Program-made: the position numbers and the translations under genes
In this document: positions 24,901 through 32,810 of the stretch, piece by piece
Layout: every line of letters begins with the position of its first letter
Numbering within the stretch: the first letter of the stretch is position 1
The notes under the pieces: model-generated
What the model was told of the DNA's origin: nothing
Seen by the model: the letters and a program-made list of their open reading frames with translations, nothing else
The model's database searches: none
NCBI GenBank assembly: GCA_911728435.2
Contig: OU452202.1
Coordinates: 3,513,135 to 3,577,134 of the forward strand
From: Apoderus coryli
Taxonomy: Eukaryota; Arthropoda; Insecta; Coleoptera; Attelabidae
Direction: 5' to 3'
Length of the DNA stretch: 64,000 nt

Positions 24901-27058
24901 ATTTTAGTGGGGGTATTATTTGTATTATTTCTTATGTTATAGGTTAGGGCATTCTTTATAAAGATTACTTGTCTAAACGGAAACCCAAAATTTTGCAGAT
25001 TCGGTTCAATATTTTACTGTTAAAAGCTTTCCGTTTGCTTTAGTAAGTAGTAGATATTTAATTTTAGAATTTAGAGCACATTTCTCAATACTTTCAGTTA
25101 GGGTTGCCGGGCGTCCTCAATTAGGAGATATTGTTCCGCTTTCCAGTGAAACGTCACGCTTCTTTGTCCCGCATCCCGCGCGTACGATATATTGTCCCGC
25201 TTTTTTATGAAAATCCCGTTCGCCACCTTAAAACGCGAAAAAATATGGACCAATATAATAAAACAACCCCTTTTAAATGTTTTTTTCCGTTCGATTTGCA
25301 ATATAAAACATGTTATTTAAAATATCCTCGTATTTCACGTACGTGGGTAGACATTAGGAAAAAGAACTGAAATTATACTATAAAATGTTTCTGATCTTCA
25401 ATTTATGATGAGAAAATTAAAAATTTAGCTAAGAAAAGCCGTATTTTTAAGATTTATTTTGTACTTTTCATATTCACCTTGAAACCTAAAAACATTTTCG
25501 TCTGCGGTACATTATTTCCCCCCTACAATCCACTTTGTTCCGCTTTTATAAAGTTCAAACCTGGAAATCCTACTTTCAGTTTCGGAACATAGCCTTAGTC
25601 GTGCGAATTTCATATATGAATGTCGTTTGAGGTTATGCATTTATAGTAAATTTACTCAATAATTTTGTTTTAGGTATAATTATTTGATGGTGATATTTTC
25701 AATAACATTTCTACTGATTTCATACATCTTTACATACATATTTGGTCCTGTCGGTTTTATATTGGCAAATTGTATTAACATGTCGGCAAGAATTATTCAC
25801 AGGTACCTAATTTAAATAATATTTGATGATGTTTTTTCAAAGTTACGTGAAACTCCGCATATTTTGTTTTTACTGTAAAGGAATTAAAATAAGCAACGCG
25901 ATTCATGCGATTTTGATGTCGCGTTTAGCATTTCCAATGACAATGGAGCAGAGATTATAACATTTTCTAGTAATAATCGATCTTGTTAGAGGGCATGCTT
26001 TTTTTGACTACTCTTAACAGCTGTACATTAGAAAGTTAAATACGAACAATGCGTCAAACAGGCTTCTGACACAGAATTAATATTAATCCGAAAATTCTCT
26101 TACCGGCGCGCGGCACGATTAGAAGGTCGATCAGACATTTATTTTAATGCTGTGCTTGTGACATAACAGTTCTTAGAAAAGCCTTGTAGCTAGCTCTAGA
26201 CTGTAGGTGCGAACATGAAACCGTTAGTATTTCTGGGTAGCCACTTTTAACTGCCATATTATTGAAGAATAATATTCTCTAGGTGATGGAACACCTGTTT
26301 CTATTTATTAAATCATGGAACCTCTTTCGCTCTTGACGAAAACAGTCAGTACAAGTTTTCCGACTGGCTGTGATAATTAATTTTCATATACAGTTTTAAA
26401 TGCCACTGTATAGTCTCAAGTTCATAATGAACCCTAGTTTCATAACCAGCAACATTTTATTCAGTCCGTAATCTTAGTAGGCACTTAATAGACAGTCCGG
26501 GCCGCAGTGTTTCCTGCCTTTCTTGAAGAGACTGTTCCACTTCATCAGTCATGTTTTTCCTAAGCTAAGGAACTTGATGTGGTGGTACAATATTCGCCAT
26601 TTTTTCCTTGGTGACCTATAATTGGTAACAATGCTGTACCATTTGGAATCTGTAGTTGCAATATAAATTTATTACGGAGTTTCACTTTCAGGTCTCTTGA
26701 ATTTTAATTTGTTACATTTTAGCTTAATCTTTATCTCTGAAATATACAAACATACACAATATAGGCCATTGCATGGTATATATCCAAGTAAGTATTTCTT
26801 GGTAGCGTTGTGCGTTTCTGGAGTCATCACCAAGTTTTCAGAGGTACATTATATCATTTTTTGTATATGTTGATTTTAAAAATTAATTACAATGCTATTT
26901 TTCAGATATATATCCAACCCAAAACTATATTTTTGCATATCACTGTAGGAGCCACGCTATTTTTTGCAACGTTAGTAACTTGGGCATATGAGAATTTATC
27001 TCTTTTAAAACTAGGTTATGAGAAATATAAACGAAGGAAGTCTCTTAAAGTAGATTAA
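12928..27058 (+). CDS. RFT1: RFT1, ER membrane protein of N-glycosylation
   Basis: Ten exons: 12928-12987, 13050-13252, 13305-13494, 16093-16389, 16448-16623, 19496-19583, 19647-19900, 25674-25802, 26723-26843, 26906-27058. All junctions have GT/AG ends and agree in phase, giving an uninterrupted 556-residue protein, close to the ~540 usual for RFT1. It starts [16 protein letters not shown], then [15 protein letters not shown], a typical RFT1/MOP-flippase opening. Family blocks include [20 protein letters not shown] (exon 5), [15 protein letters not shown] (exon 6), [14 protein letters not shown] (exon 8) and PLHGIYPS (exon 9), with many hydrophobic membrane segments and a basic C-terminus ([11 protein letters not shown]). 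RFT1 acts in the ER membrane on the lipid-linked Man5GlcNAc2 oligosaccharide; whether it is itself the flippase is disputed. Introns 3, 5, 7 and 8 are swollen by transposons. A polyadenylation signal AATAAA follows at 27093. Confidence 0.95.
13707..15725 (+). mobile_element. Penelope-like retroelement in RFT1 intron 3
   Basis: The coding core (14234-15219) is flanked by inverted copies of one terminal sequence: the left copy (13707-14090) on the minus strand and the right copy (15530-15725) on the plus strand. Both contain the CTGAAGAA/CTAAAGAA...GAAACGTCGTT motif (hammerhead-like). The remnant at 2857-3350 has the same ends. The element is 5' incomplete in coding, lacking the N-terminal part of the reverse transcriptase. 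It lies in the same direction as RFT1. Confidence 0.8.
14234..15219 (+). pseudogene. Penelope reverse transcriptase and GIY-YIG endonuclease, broken
   Basis: The first frame (14234-14932) begins [12 protein letters not shown], the motif A typical of Penelope reverse transcriptases, followed by GVAMGSSIS (motif B) and [10 protein letters not shown] (motif C with the catalytic pair of aspartates), then CLDLTLINN. After a stop and a short gap, 14959-15219 gives [17 protein letters not shown], the GIY-YIG endonuclease core with its conserved cysteines just before. Together these define a Penelope element, which primes on nicked DNA. The N-terminal part is missing, the linker carries a stop, and the endonuclease frame ends early, so it is not functional. 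Confidence 0.85.
15759..16067. mobile_element. MITE with GAAGTGAATACTTCTTT ends
   Basis: GAAGTGAATACTTCTTT near 15764 is matched in inverted orientation by AAAGAAGTATTCACTTC near 16047-16063, giving an element of about 300 bases between the Penelope element and RFT1 exon 4. The interior contains a TCTCTGTCTCTCTCTCCCTC run. No coding sequence. Confidence 0.55.
16624..17379. other. RFT1 intron 5, upstream part, nothing recognised
   Basis: Intronic sequence with no legible gene. The open frame at 17139-17345 on the minus strand shows no family resemblance. Confidence 0.4.
17380..18420. pseudogene. Nested LINE remnants in RFT1 intron 5
   Basis: A minus-strand fragment (18195-17872) reads [20 protein letters not shown] and [11 protein letters not shown]: reverse transcriptase with its catalytic FADD box. 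It is flanked by plus-strand text that is repeated on both sides: GGAGTTGGCAAGATTAG at 17551 and 18246, and AGCTGGATGGAGAGCTGTAAC at about 17707 and 18315. On the left copy this reads [16 protein letters not shown] and [10 protein letters not shown], which resembles the tail of a LINE ORF2. The layout suggests one LINE fragment inserted into, or duplicated with, another. Everything is broken. Confidence 0.65.
18700..18990 (+). pseudogene. LINE ORF2 C-terminal (RNase H-side) fragment
   Basis: The frame gives [20 protein letters not shown] and continues toward FGEVTLIP, a C-terminal block seen in I/R1-type LINEs downstream of RNase H, including the conserved His and Cys residues. The 5' part is in a different frame. 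It is a short dead remnant. Confidence 0.65.
19030..19495. other. RFT1 intron 5, downstream part, nothing recognised
   Basis: AT-rich intronic sequence leading to exon 6; no coding or repeat signal beyond AT-rich runs. Confidence 0.4.
19988..20860 (-). pseudogene. hAT transposon remnant, transposase C-terminus
   Basis: The left end TAGGGATGCAACGAATATTC is a typical hAT terminal repeat. On the minus strand, 20550-20230 gives [20 protein letters not shown] then [20 protein letters not shown], the dimerisation block (EL..YL...D...WW) at the C-terminus of ZBED/hAT transposases. Farther upstream, near 20850-20740, another frame gives [18 protein letters not shown], another hAT/ZBED block. Several frame breaks separate them, and a matching second terminal repeat was not found. 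It lies in RFT1 intron 7. Confidence 0.75.
21292..22101 (-). pseudogene. Crypton-type tyrosine recombinase remnant
   Basis: Three minus-strand pieces, in order: 22101-21910 ([20 protein letters not shown], then DEVYLMCKV), 21781-21539 ([20 protein letters not shown]) and 21564-21292 ([20 protein letters not shown]). These match the catalytic half of the tyrosine recombinases of animal Cryptons: the LYT-H-x-FRR box, HGGW, and a tyrosine in AESYVDNS. After LYTRH the expected cysteine codon is TGA, a stop, and the reading frame then shifts. The middle of the enzyme with the first catalytic Arg is missing. A dead element in RFT1 intron 7. Confidence 0.75.
22105..23040. other. RFT1 intron 7 sequence, mostly unrecognised
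   Basis: Contains a short inverted pair TCACTTAATTGTCAA / TTAAGTTAAGTGAGG at about 22373-22432, related to the MITE at 12349. The remainder shows nothing I can name. Confidence 0.4.
23120..24787 (+). pseudogene. 5'-truncated LINE, reverse transcriptase, one frameshift
   Basis: From 23135 the frame gives [55 protein letters not shown] and [10 protein letters not shown], the canonical LINE reverse transcriptase blocks with catalytic aspartates. Around 24020-24190 the reading moves to another frame (24021-24542), which supplies the C-terminal thumb block ([20 protein letters not shown]) and ends with a stop. A 3' untranslated region ends in AATAAATATTATTATTATT near 24787. The endonuclease and ORF1 are missing, as expected for 5' truncation. 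It lies in RFT1 intron 7, same direction. Confidence 0.85.
25099..25572. mobile_element. hAT MITE with 8-bp target duplication CTTTCAGT
   Basis: The left end is TAGGGTTGCCGGGCGTCC; the reverse complement of the right end is TAGGATTTCCAGG. Both are flanked directly by CTTTCAGT (25091-25098 and 25573-25580), the 8-bp duplication expected of hAT elements. The 474-base interior repeats TTGTCCCGC/ATTGTTCCGC motifs and carries no gene; the two opposed open frames there are accidental. Confidence 0.85.
25803..26722. other. RFT1 intron 8, nothing recognised
   Basis: About 920 bases of intron between exons 8 and 9. No open frame or shared repeat was recognised. Confidence 0.4.
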
Positions 27059-27092
27059 GAACTGTACGTTATCAAAATTTTACATTTAAATT

Positions 27093-27098
27093 AATAAA
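27093..27098 (+). promoter_or_regulatory. RFT1 polyadenylation signal
   Basis: AATAAA 35 bases after the RFT1 stop codon. It falls in the short gap before the LAMTOR5 stop codon on the other strand, so the two 3' untranslated regions probably overlap. Confidence 0.6.
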
Positions 27099-27112
27099 TA
27101 CAAGCTGAATTT

Positions 27113-27487
27113 TTATGTGTTTTTTAATATAGCACCTGTGACATTTCCCGTTTTTTGAATCATGCACAATCTTGCATCGTTTTCAAATGTGACAATTGGG
27201 GCCTTACTATTTGGTTCTAATTTGGCAGCTTGTTCAGCAATTGCAGTTATTAATCCCGCTGAATTTGTGTTTACAGCACCTTTTTCTGAAAATATTCTAT
27301 AATTAGTTAAGTAAACTACAAACAAAATTTCAAATTACCTCCTAGACAAAGGCCGTTTTTATCAGCAAAAATACAACCCAGTACCCCAGGATTGTGTATT
27401 CTAGAAAATTTTTACTGTATTAACTATGTACTAGAATAATTGTATAACTTACATTTCATCCATTACTCTTTCCAAACTTTTCTCCAT
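27113..27487 (-). CDS. LAMTOR5: LAMTOR5 (HBXIP), Ragulator complex subunit
   Basis: Three exons on the minus strand: 27487-27453, 27400-27339 and 27285-27113, joined in phase at GT/AG introns, for 89 residues (the human protein has 91). The start is MEKSLERVMDE; exon 2 gives IHNPGVLGCIFADKNGLCLG, matching the NPSIVGVLCTDSQGLNLG block; exon 3 gives SAGLITAIAEQAAKL and ARLCMIQKTGNVTGAI, matching the IMIQK block near the C-terminus. LAMTOR5 is a roadblock-like subunit of the Ragulator scaffold on lysosomes, which anchors Rag GTPases for mTORC1 activation. No frame damage. It converges with RFT1, with stop codons about 54 bases apart. A TIR element begins 166 bases upstream of its start codon. 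Confidence 0.93.
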
Positions 27488-27652
27488 TATTAATAACAAA
27501 CTATTTTATAGCCAGCGCCAAACCTTTGAATTTATTTAATAGGGTTCTTAGTACATTAAAAAATATATTTGTTTATATGAATTAAAAATAGTAATCAGCT
27601 GTTCTGTATTTGGGGCTATTTCCATTCTTCATAAGCTTTATTCGGGTTCGTA

Positions 27653-28739
27653 CAGAGATATAGAGAGTGGGGAGAATTAGCATTAACATGCGCAAATTTT
27701 CTAATCACGGGACCTGCCATCTTCTAGCTTAGGATTACAGGGTATGGTCAAATTTCTTTTTAGGATACGAGGAACGTACATAAATTGTAAGAATAATTGC
27801 AAAAACAAATGATAGCAATAATTGTTGCAATTATTTACAGGACAGAAGTATTAAAGAAAACTATGTGTTGTTTCAGGTAACATTTAATATTGGAAATATG
27901 CGATGTTCATCATTCTTTACTACATTAATTATTCATTGAATACGTTCATTCAATGAAATAGGTATTTGTCTCATCTATTGTAGTGTACCATAGTTACACA
28001 GGTTCGTTCAACAAACTACATAAGTATCTTCTTTTCCACTCCCATCTACATTGTGTGTTGTGTAACATTGTCACCCTTTTCAATACTACTTACCCAGAAT
28101 ACACACAACATAAGGAAATTAGAGGGGCTTAATAAAAGAAAACACCAAATTCGTAATATTCTCAATTTATTTATAATAAGTAAGTTAGCCTAGAATTCAT
28201 GAGGGGAAAACGCTCGGCAGAGAAACCCTCCTCAATTCCAGAATACCTTACGCTATAAAAAATTGTATAATAATAATCAAGCAACTGTCTTCATATTAAT
28301 GGTGTTAAAAATTGTGTGTATGGCCCAATCATTTTTTCTCAATTTCTTTCATACAATAATTATGGGATGTGTCGTATGGTTGCGTAGATATTAAATTCGG
28401 TACAATTTATAATTTTGGTACAGCTTATAACAGCACAACATGCAATAACTACCCTACACTTAACATTAATTAACGGATATCCTTTTTTCTTTAGACTACG
28501 CAATAAACTAAACACTAACGGCGTTAATAAAAAACCGAATACCAAAATAAGTCCACACAACTAAGAAATAGCAGCAAAACTCTGTTTTAGTGAAAGGCAC
28601 TCACATGAAACATAACCACACCAAATATAAGTGTTTTCATTTTTTGACGTATGTGACTAGAAAATGGCGGCAGGCATAGTGTCGTCGGAAACATGGATGC
28701 GCATTCGTCGAAGCTCTTTCTCCCTTCTTTATATCTCTG
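27653..28739. mobile_element. TIR element with 8-bp target duplication GGTTCGTA
   Basis: The left end CAGAGATATAGAGAGTGGGG is mirrored by the right end CTCCC-TTCTTTATATCTCTG, and the inverted similarity continues for about 90 bases with gaps (GCGCA, then a CCATC/GATGGCGGCAGG-like block). GGTTCGTA flanks both ends (27645-27652 and 28740-28747). The 1087-base interior has no convincing gene. A second copy of the right end lies at 58385-58456. Ends starting CA with an 8-bp duplication fit the P or hAT superfamilies; the THAP gene next to the other copy favours P. Confidence 0.8.
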
Positions 28740-29065
28740 GGTTCGTACAAGAACTGTTCTAGAACCTTAGACAAGCCAAGAGAGAGGACACGTAATTGTG
28801 CAGGTCATTGTGTTACCACCTAGCACAAGCATACATTAAAATGCCAACGTGCCGAGCCAATCAGAGCATTTGGGGCGGGGCTTTCCTTGGCGCGCATTTG
28901 AGTTTGAATTTAACCGCTATTCAACTTATTTTATTATACCTAGCTGAAAAACCTTCATTTCGTATATAGGAAAAACGATACTCAAATATATTTCTGTATA
29001 ATTTGAAGATACCTATCTAATTTGAAAATCATTTTATGCATTACAGATAGGAAGTCAGGAAATAA

Positions 29066-30943
29066 AAAAGGCACATTATTCTCAATAGTTTATTTTTAGC
29101 TATATATATTAAATTATACACAATGATAATAAATAATAATTACAATGAACATACAAATTAATACAAATACACCACTACCATACATACATATACAGGGTGT
29201 CCTACGGTGGTAACCCATTAGATTATTTCAGAAACTACTTCGAATTGAATTTTGAAAATTTCAGTGTCTATATTGTTAAATATGCTCTACTCAAATAATA
29301 TAATAGCAACGGCATAGCACTTCCGGTATACCGGAAGTTGATGGCAACTTTGTTATTTTAAAAAACACCCTATATATTATTACATTTTTGGATTCTAAAT
29401 AAGATTTCAGACATATTTCATGTATCATGTCCTATACCTAACGTCAGTCATTTTTGACTTATATCAAGATTTATGTCAAAATTGACAGTTTAGGGCTCCA
29501 TAAGAAATCCGTTTTTCCTTGTAAATCAGTATTTAATAATTATTTTGCAGGTATTTTCTTATCAGGTGGGATCTTCTTTTTCGAATTGACAAAACATTTT
29601 CTGATTAGTTTATACAGGGTGGTCAAAAAATTATATTGAAAACGGTTCAAGAATAACAGTTGAAAGTCAATTTTTTCAAATGGAATGGGTATATTATTAT
29701 TATTTTATCTTCCTTAACATTAAAAAATAATGCAATTTTGTAATCGGTTATCACTTTCTCAAATGCATAGTTTTCGAATTATGGTCATTTTAAATTTTTC
29801 TGCAGCGCCTACCGTTGTCTCTCTGGAAGCTAGCTAATTAATTTAGTTAGCCATGAAATTATGGTCATTCTAACGTCAAATTAATAAAAATGAAAAATAC
29901 TTATTGATATTATAAATTTATTATTAATTCATGGAGAATAAAATAAAGTGATTAATATCACCTGTAGAGTATTAAACGAGAGAAACCCCCATTTGCTAAC
30001 GATGACTAGAGAAATTAGGAAGAATTTTGAGAAATCATTTAGAGCAGGTTGGGAGGTATACAAATCAAGTATTACAACGAACTAAGACTAAAATTTAAAA
30101 TAATACAGCAGAAATGAACAGAAGATTAAACTAAATAAATTTTCAACTAAAAAAAGTTAATCAACTAACGATACAAAAATAATTTAATTGTTCGATATGA
30201 CCCCCATTTAAAATGACGATATTTCGAAAACTATACATTTTAGAAAATGATAACCTATTACAAAATTGCATTATTTTTTAATGTTAAGGAAGATAAAATA
30301 ATAATAATATACCCATTCCATTTGAAAAAATTGACTTTCAACTATTATTCTTGAACCGTTTTCAATATAATTTTTTGACCACCCTGTATAAACTAATCAG
30401 AAAATGTCTTGTCAATTCGAAAAAGAAGATCCCACCTGATAAGAAAATACCTGCAAAATAATTATTAAATACTGATTTACAAGGAAAAAACGGAATTCTT
30501 ATGGAGCCCTAAACTGTCAATTTTGACATAAATCTTGATATAAGTCAAAAATGACTGACGTTAGGTATAGGACATGATACATGAAATATGTCTGAAATCT
30601 TATTTAGAATCCAAAAATGTAATAATATATAGGGTGTTTCATTTAAAATAACAAAGTTGCTATCAACTTCCGGTATAACCGGAAGTGCTATGCCGTTGCT
30701 ATTATATTATTTGAGTAGAGCATATTTAACAATATAGACAGTGAAATTTTCAAAATTCAATTCGAAGTAGTTTCTGAAATAATCTAATGGGTTACCACCG
30801 TAGGACACCCTGTATATGTATGTATGGTAGTGGTGTATTTGTATTAATTTGTATGTTCATTGTAATTATTATTTATTATCATTGTGTATAATTTAATATA
30901 TATAGCTAAAAATAAACTATTGAGAATAATGTGCCTTTTAGTA
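29066..30943. repeat. Giant palindrome nested inside the foldback element
   Basis: Arms of about 725 bases (29070-29795 and 30215-30940) mirror each other almost perfectly, with GGCACATTATTCTCAATAG at the outer ends, and enclose a loop of about 420 bases. Each arm carries the ACAGGGTGTCCTACGG and ACAGGGTGGTCAAAAAATT motifs common in arthropod repeats. The near identity shows recent origin or conversion between arms. No credible gene is present. Confidence 0.85.
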
Positions 30944-31663
30944 GATTTTTAAAAAAAATCTAACTATTCAGGAGATCGACACAACCGAAATTTTGATAAA
31001 TTTTTATGCAGTACTTCATTTTATGACCCCTGGATCCTAAAAATGACCTCAGTTCAAAAGTTTATATATCTATATATATATATATATATGGGATATAGAA
31101 ACTTTGCGTCACGTTCTAGGCCGCATTTTTTGACCAATCGAAACAAAATTTGGTTAAAAAATCGGCTAGGTCATGGAATCGCGTGAGTTCGTTGGCGATT
31201 GAAATCGGAGAGCTAATTTCAGAATGGCGGCCTGTCAAAGTTTTAAAAAAATCATATTTCTTTCGTTGTTAATAGAAAATACCGATGTTACATATCAAAT
31301 GATAGAGCACTTAAATCTCTACAATATTTATTTGGAGAGTTTTTTCATCGCTGGCATATTTAAGTAAATGTAAGTCAATATAAAGTAACAAAAAATAAAA
31401 AAAAATATCATCACCCGCTATACCTGTAATTCTTTTGACAAATAAACACCTGTGAAATAACAATAAGACCGTACTTACGTATGTATTATAGTATAATGGG
31501 TATTTCAGTTCAAATAACTGTCAATATGACACTTTGGTTATATTTGGCGAATGTCAGAATATTCCATTATTTGTTTATTAATAGTGGGTGTCAGTGGTAG
31601 ACTAAGTATAAATAAAAAATACATAAATCAAAAATCTACTTTTCCGACTGGCTGCCATCGGGA
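30944..31663. other. Interior of foldback element, no gene
   Basis: AT-rich sequence between the nested palindrome and the right TIR. It includes a short hairpin (AGATTTTTAAAAAAAATCT) and a TA dinucleotide run near 31068-31089. Confidence 0.5.
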
Positions 31664-31915
31664 TTTTTTTATTTCCTGACTTCCTATCTGTAATGCATAA
31701 AATGATTTTCAAATTAGATAGGTATCTTCAAATTATACATAAATATATTTGAGTATCGTTTTTCTGATATACGAAATGAAAGTTTTTCAGCTAGGTATAA
31801 TAAAATAAGTTGAATAGCGGTTAAATTCAAACTCAAATGCGCGCCAAGGAAAGCCCCGCCCCAAATGCTCTGATTGGCTCGGCACGTTGGCATTTTAATG
31901 TATGCTCCTAGCACA

Positions 31916-32803
31916 TATCCCTTAGATTCAGCGGCGTAACATATTTAAATTTTATTTAATTTTGATGATCAATAGTTTCAATAAAAAAATATATGGACAT
32001 GTGGATATAGATAATTCAATTGATAAATGAAACAAAATAATATGTTAATACATTGTATTTATTGAACAATACAAACATAAAATTAACAATATAGGTACTG
32101 CAGTAGACACAACACAAATACATAACAATTTTATTGTCCTTTAAATAGAATGAGTTTTGTTAATTGGTTTCAAGAATGGGGTCTAATGTTTGAGACTGTA
32201 GTTTTGTTATGAAATATACACGAACATTAAGATATTTAACACAAATAGATTTTATTAAAAAGTATATGTGATTTGCTGGGCTATCTAGTGCATGATGTTC
32301 TAAACATTGAAATAATCAAAAAGCTAAAGTGACATTATTTTATTAACTTTTGAGACAAAAATTTAACAAAATGTGTAAAAAACAAATTTTTTGAAAAAAC
32401 AAAATGTCTGCGCCTCTGATAAAGTAAACATCTATAGAGGTTTCTATCGAAAAATAATGCTTTATCATGTTGATTTTAAATGAATTGTTGTATCAAACAG
32501 TTTTCATTATGTACACTGAAACCTGTTACACTACATACTAAAAGATAATAGCCTAAAGATTACTTTTAATTATTAACAAGTAATAAAAACTAGAAGCGAC
32601 TTGATACATCATTCTAAGTTTTACCAATGAAATGAAATTCCGGACTCCTTTTGTTCACTGCGACATGGGCATCCAAAAGCCACACAACGTACCATTTTAT
32701 TAATATACAAAATCAATTTCTATTCCCAATTTTCACAAATAAAATCATCAAAAATGCACACGTAGTTTCCTGTTTGTTGGTCACATAAAAAATGGCCGCC
32801 GCA
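31916..32803. other. Unassigned sequence before the P element
   Basis: No gene found. The bases up to 32803 (ATGGCCGCCGCA) join directly to 35334 (CGTGTTTGG) if the P element is removed, so this was the target site. Confidence 0.4.
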
Positions 32804-32810
32804 TTAAAAG

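Larger units (their letters stand above)
28828..31906. mobile_element. Foldback element, ~240-bp TIRs, 9-bp duplication (Mutator-like)
   Basis: Arms 28828-29069 and 31664-31906 are inverted copies, nearly identical over about 240 bases, with outer ends AGCATACATTAAAATGCC. CCTAGCACA stands immediately outside both (28819-28827 and 31907-31915). Long TIRs with a 9-bp duplication are the signature of Mutator-like elements. There is no transposase. The arms contain a GC-richer block (GGGGCGGGGCTTTCC). Next to the left arm sits a second palindrome (29066-30943). Confidence 0.85.

Noticed and set aside
28360..28560. Hydrophobic 66-residue frame resembling a membrane protein
   Set aside because: Lies inside the TIR element, AT-driven hydrophobic bias, no family resemblance.
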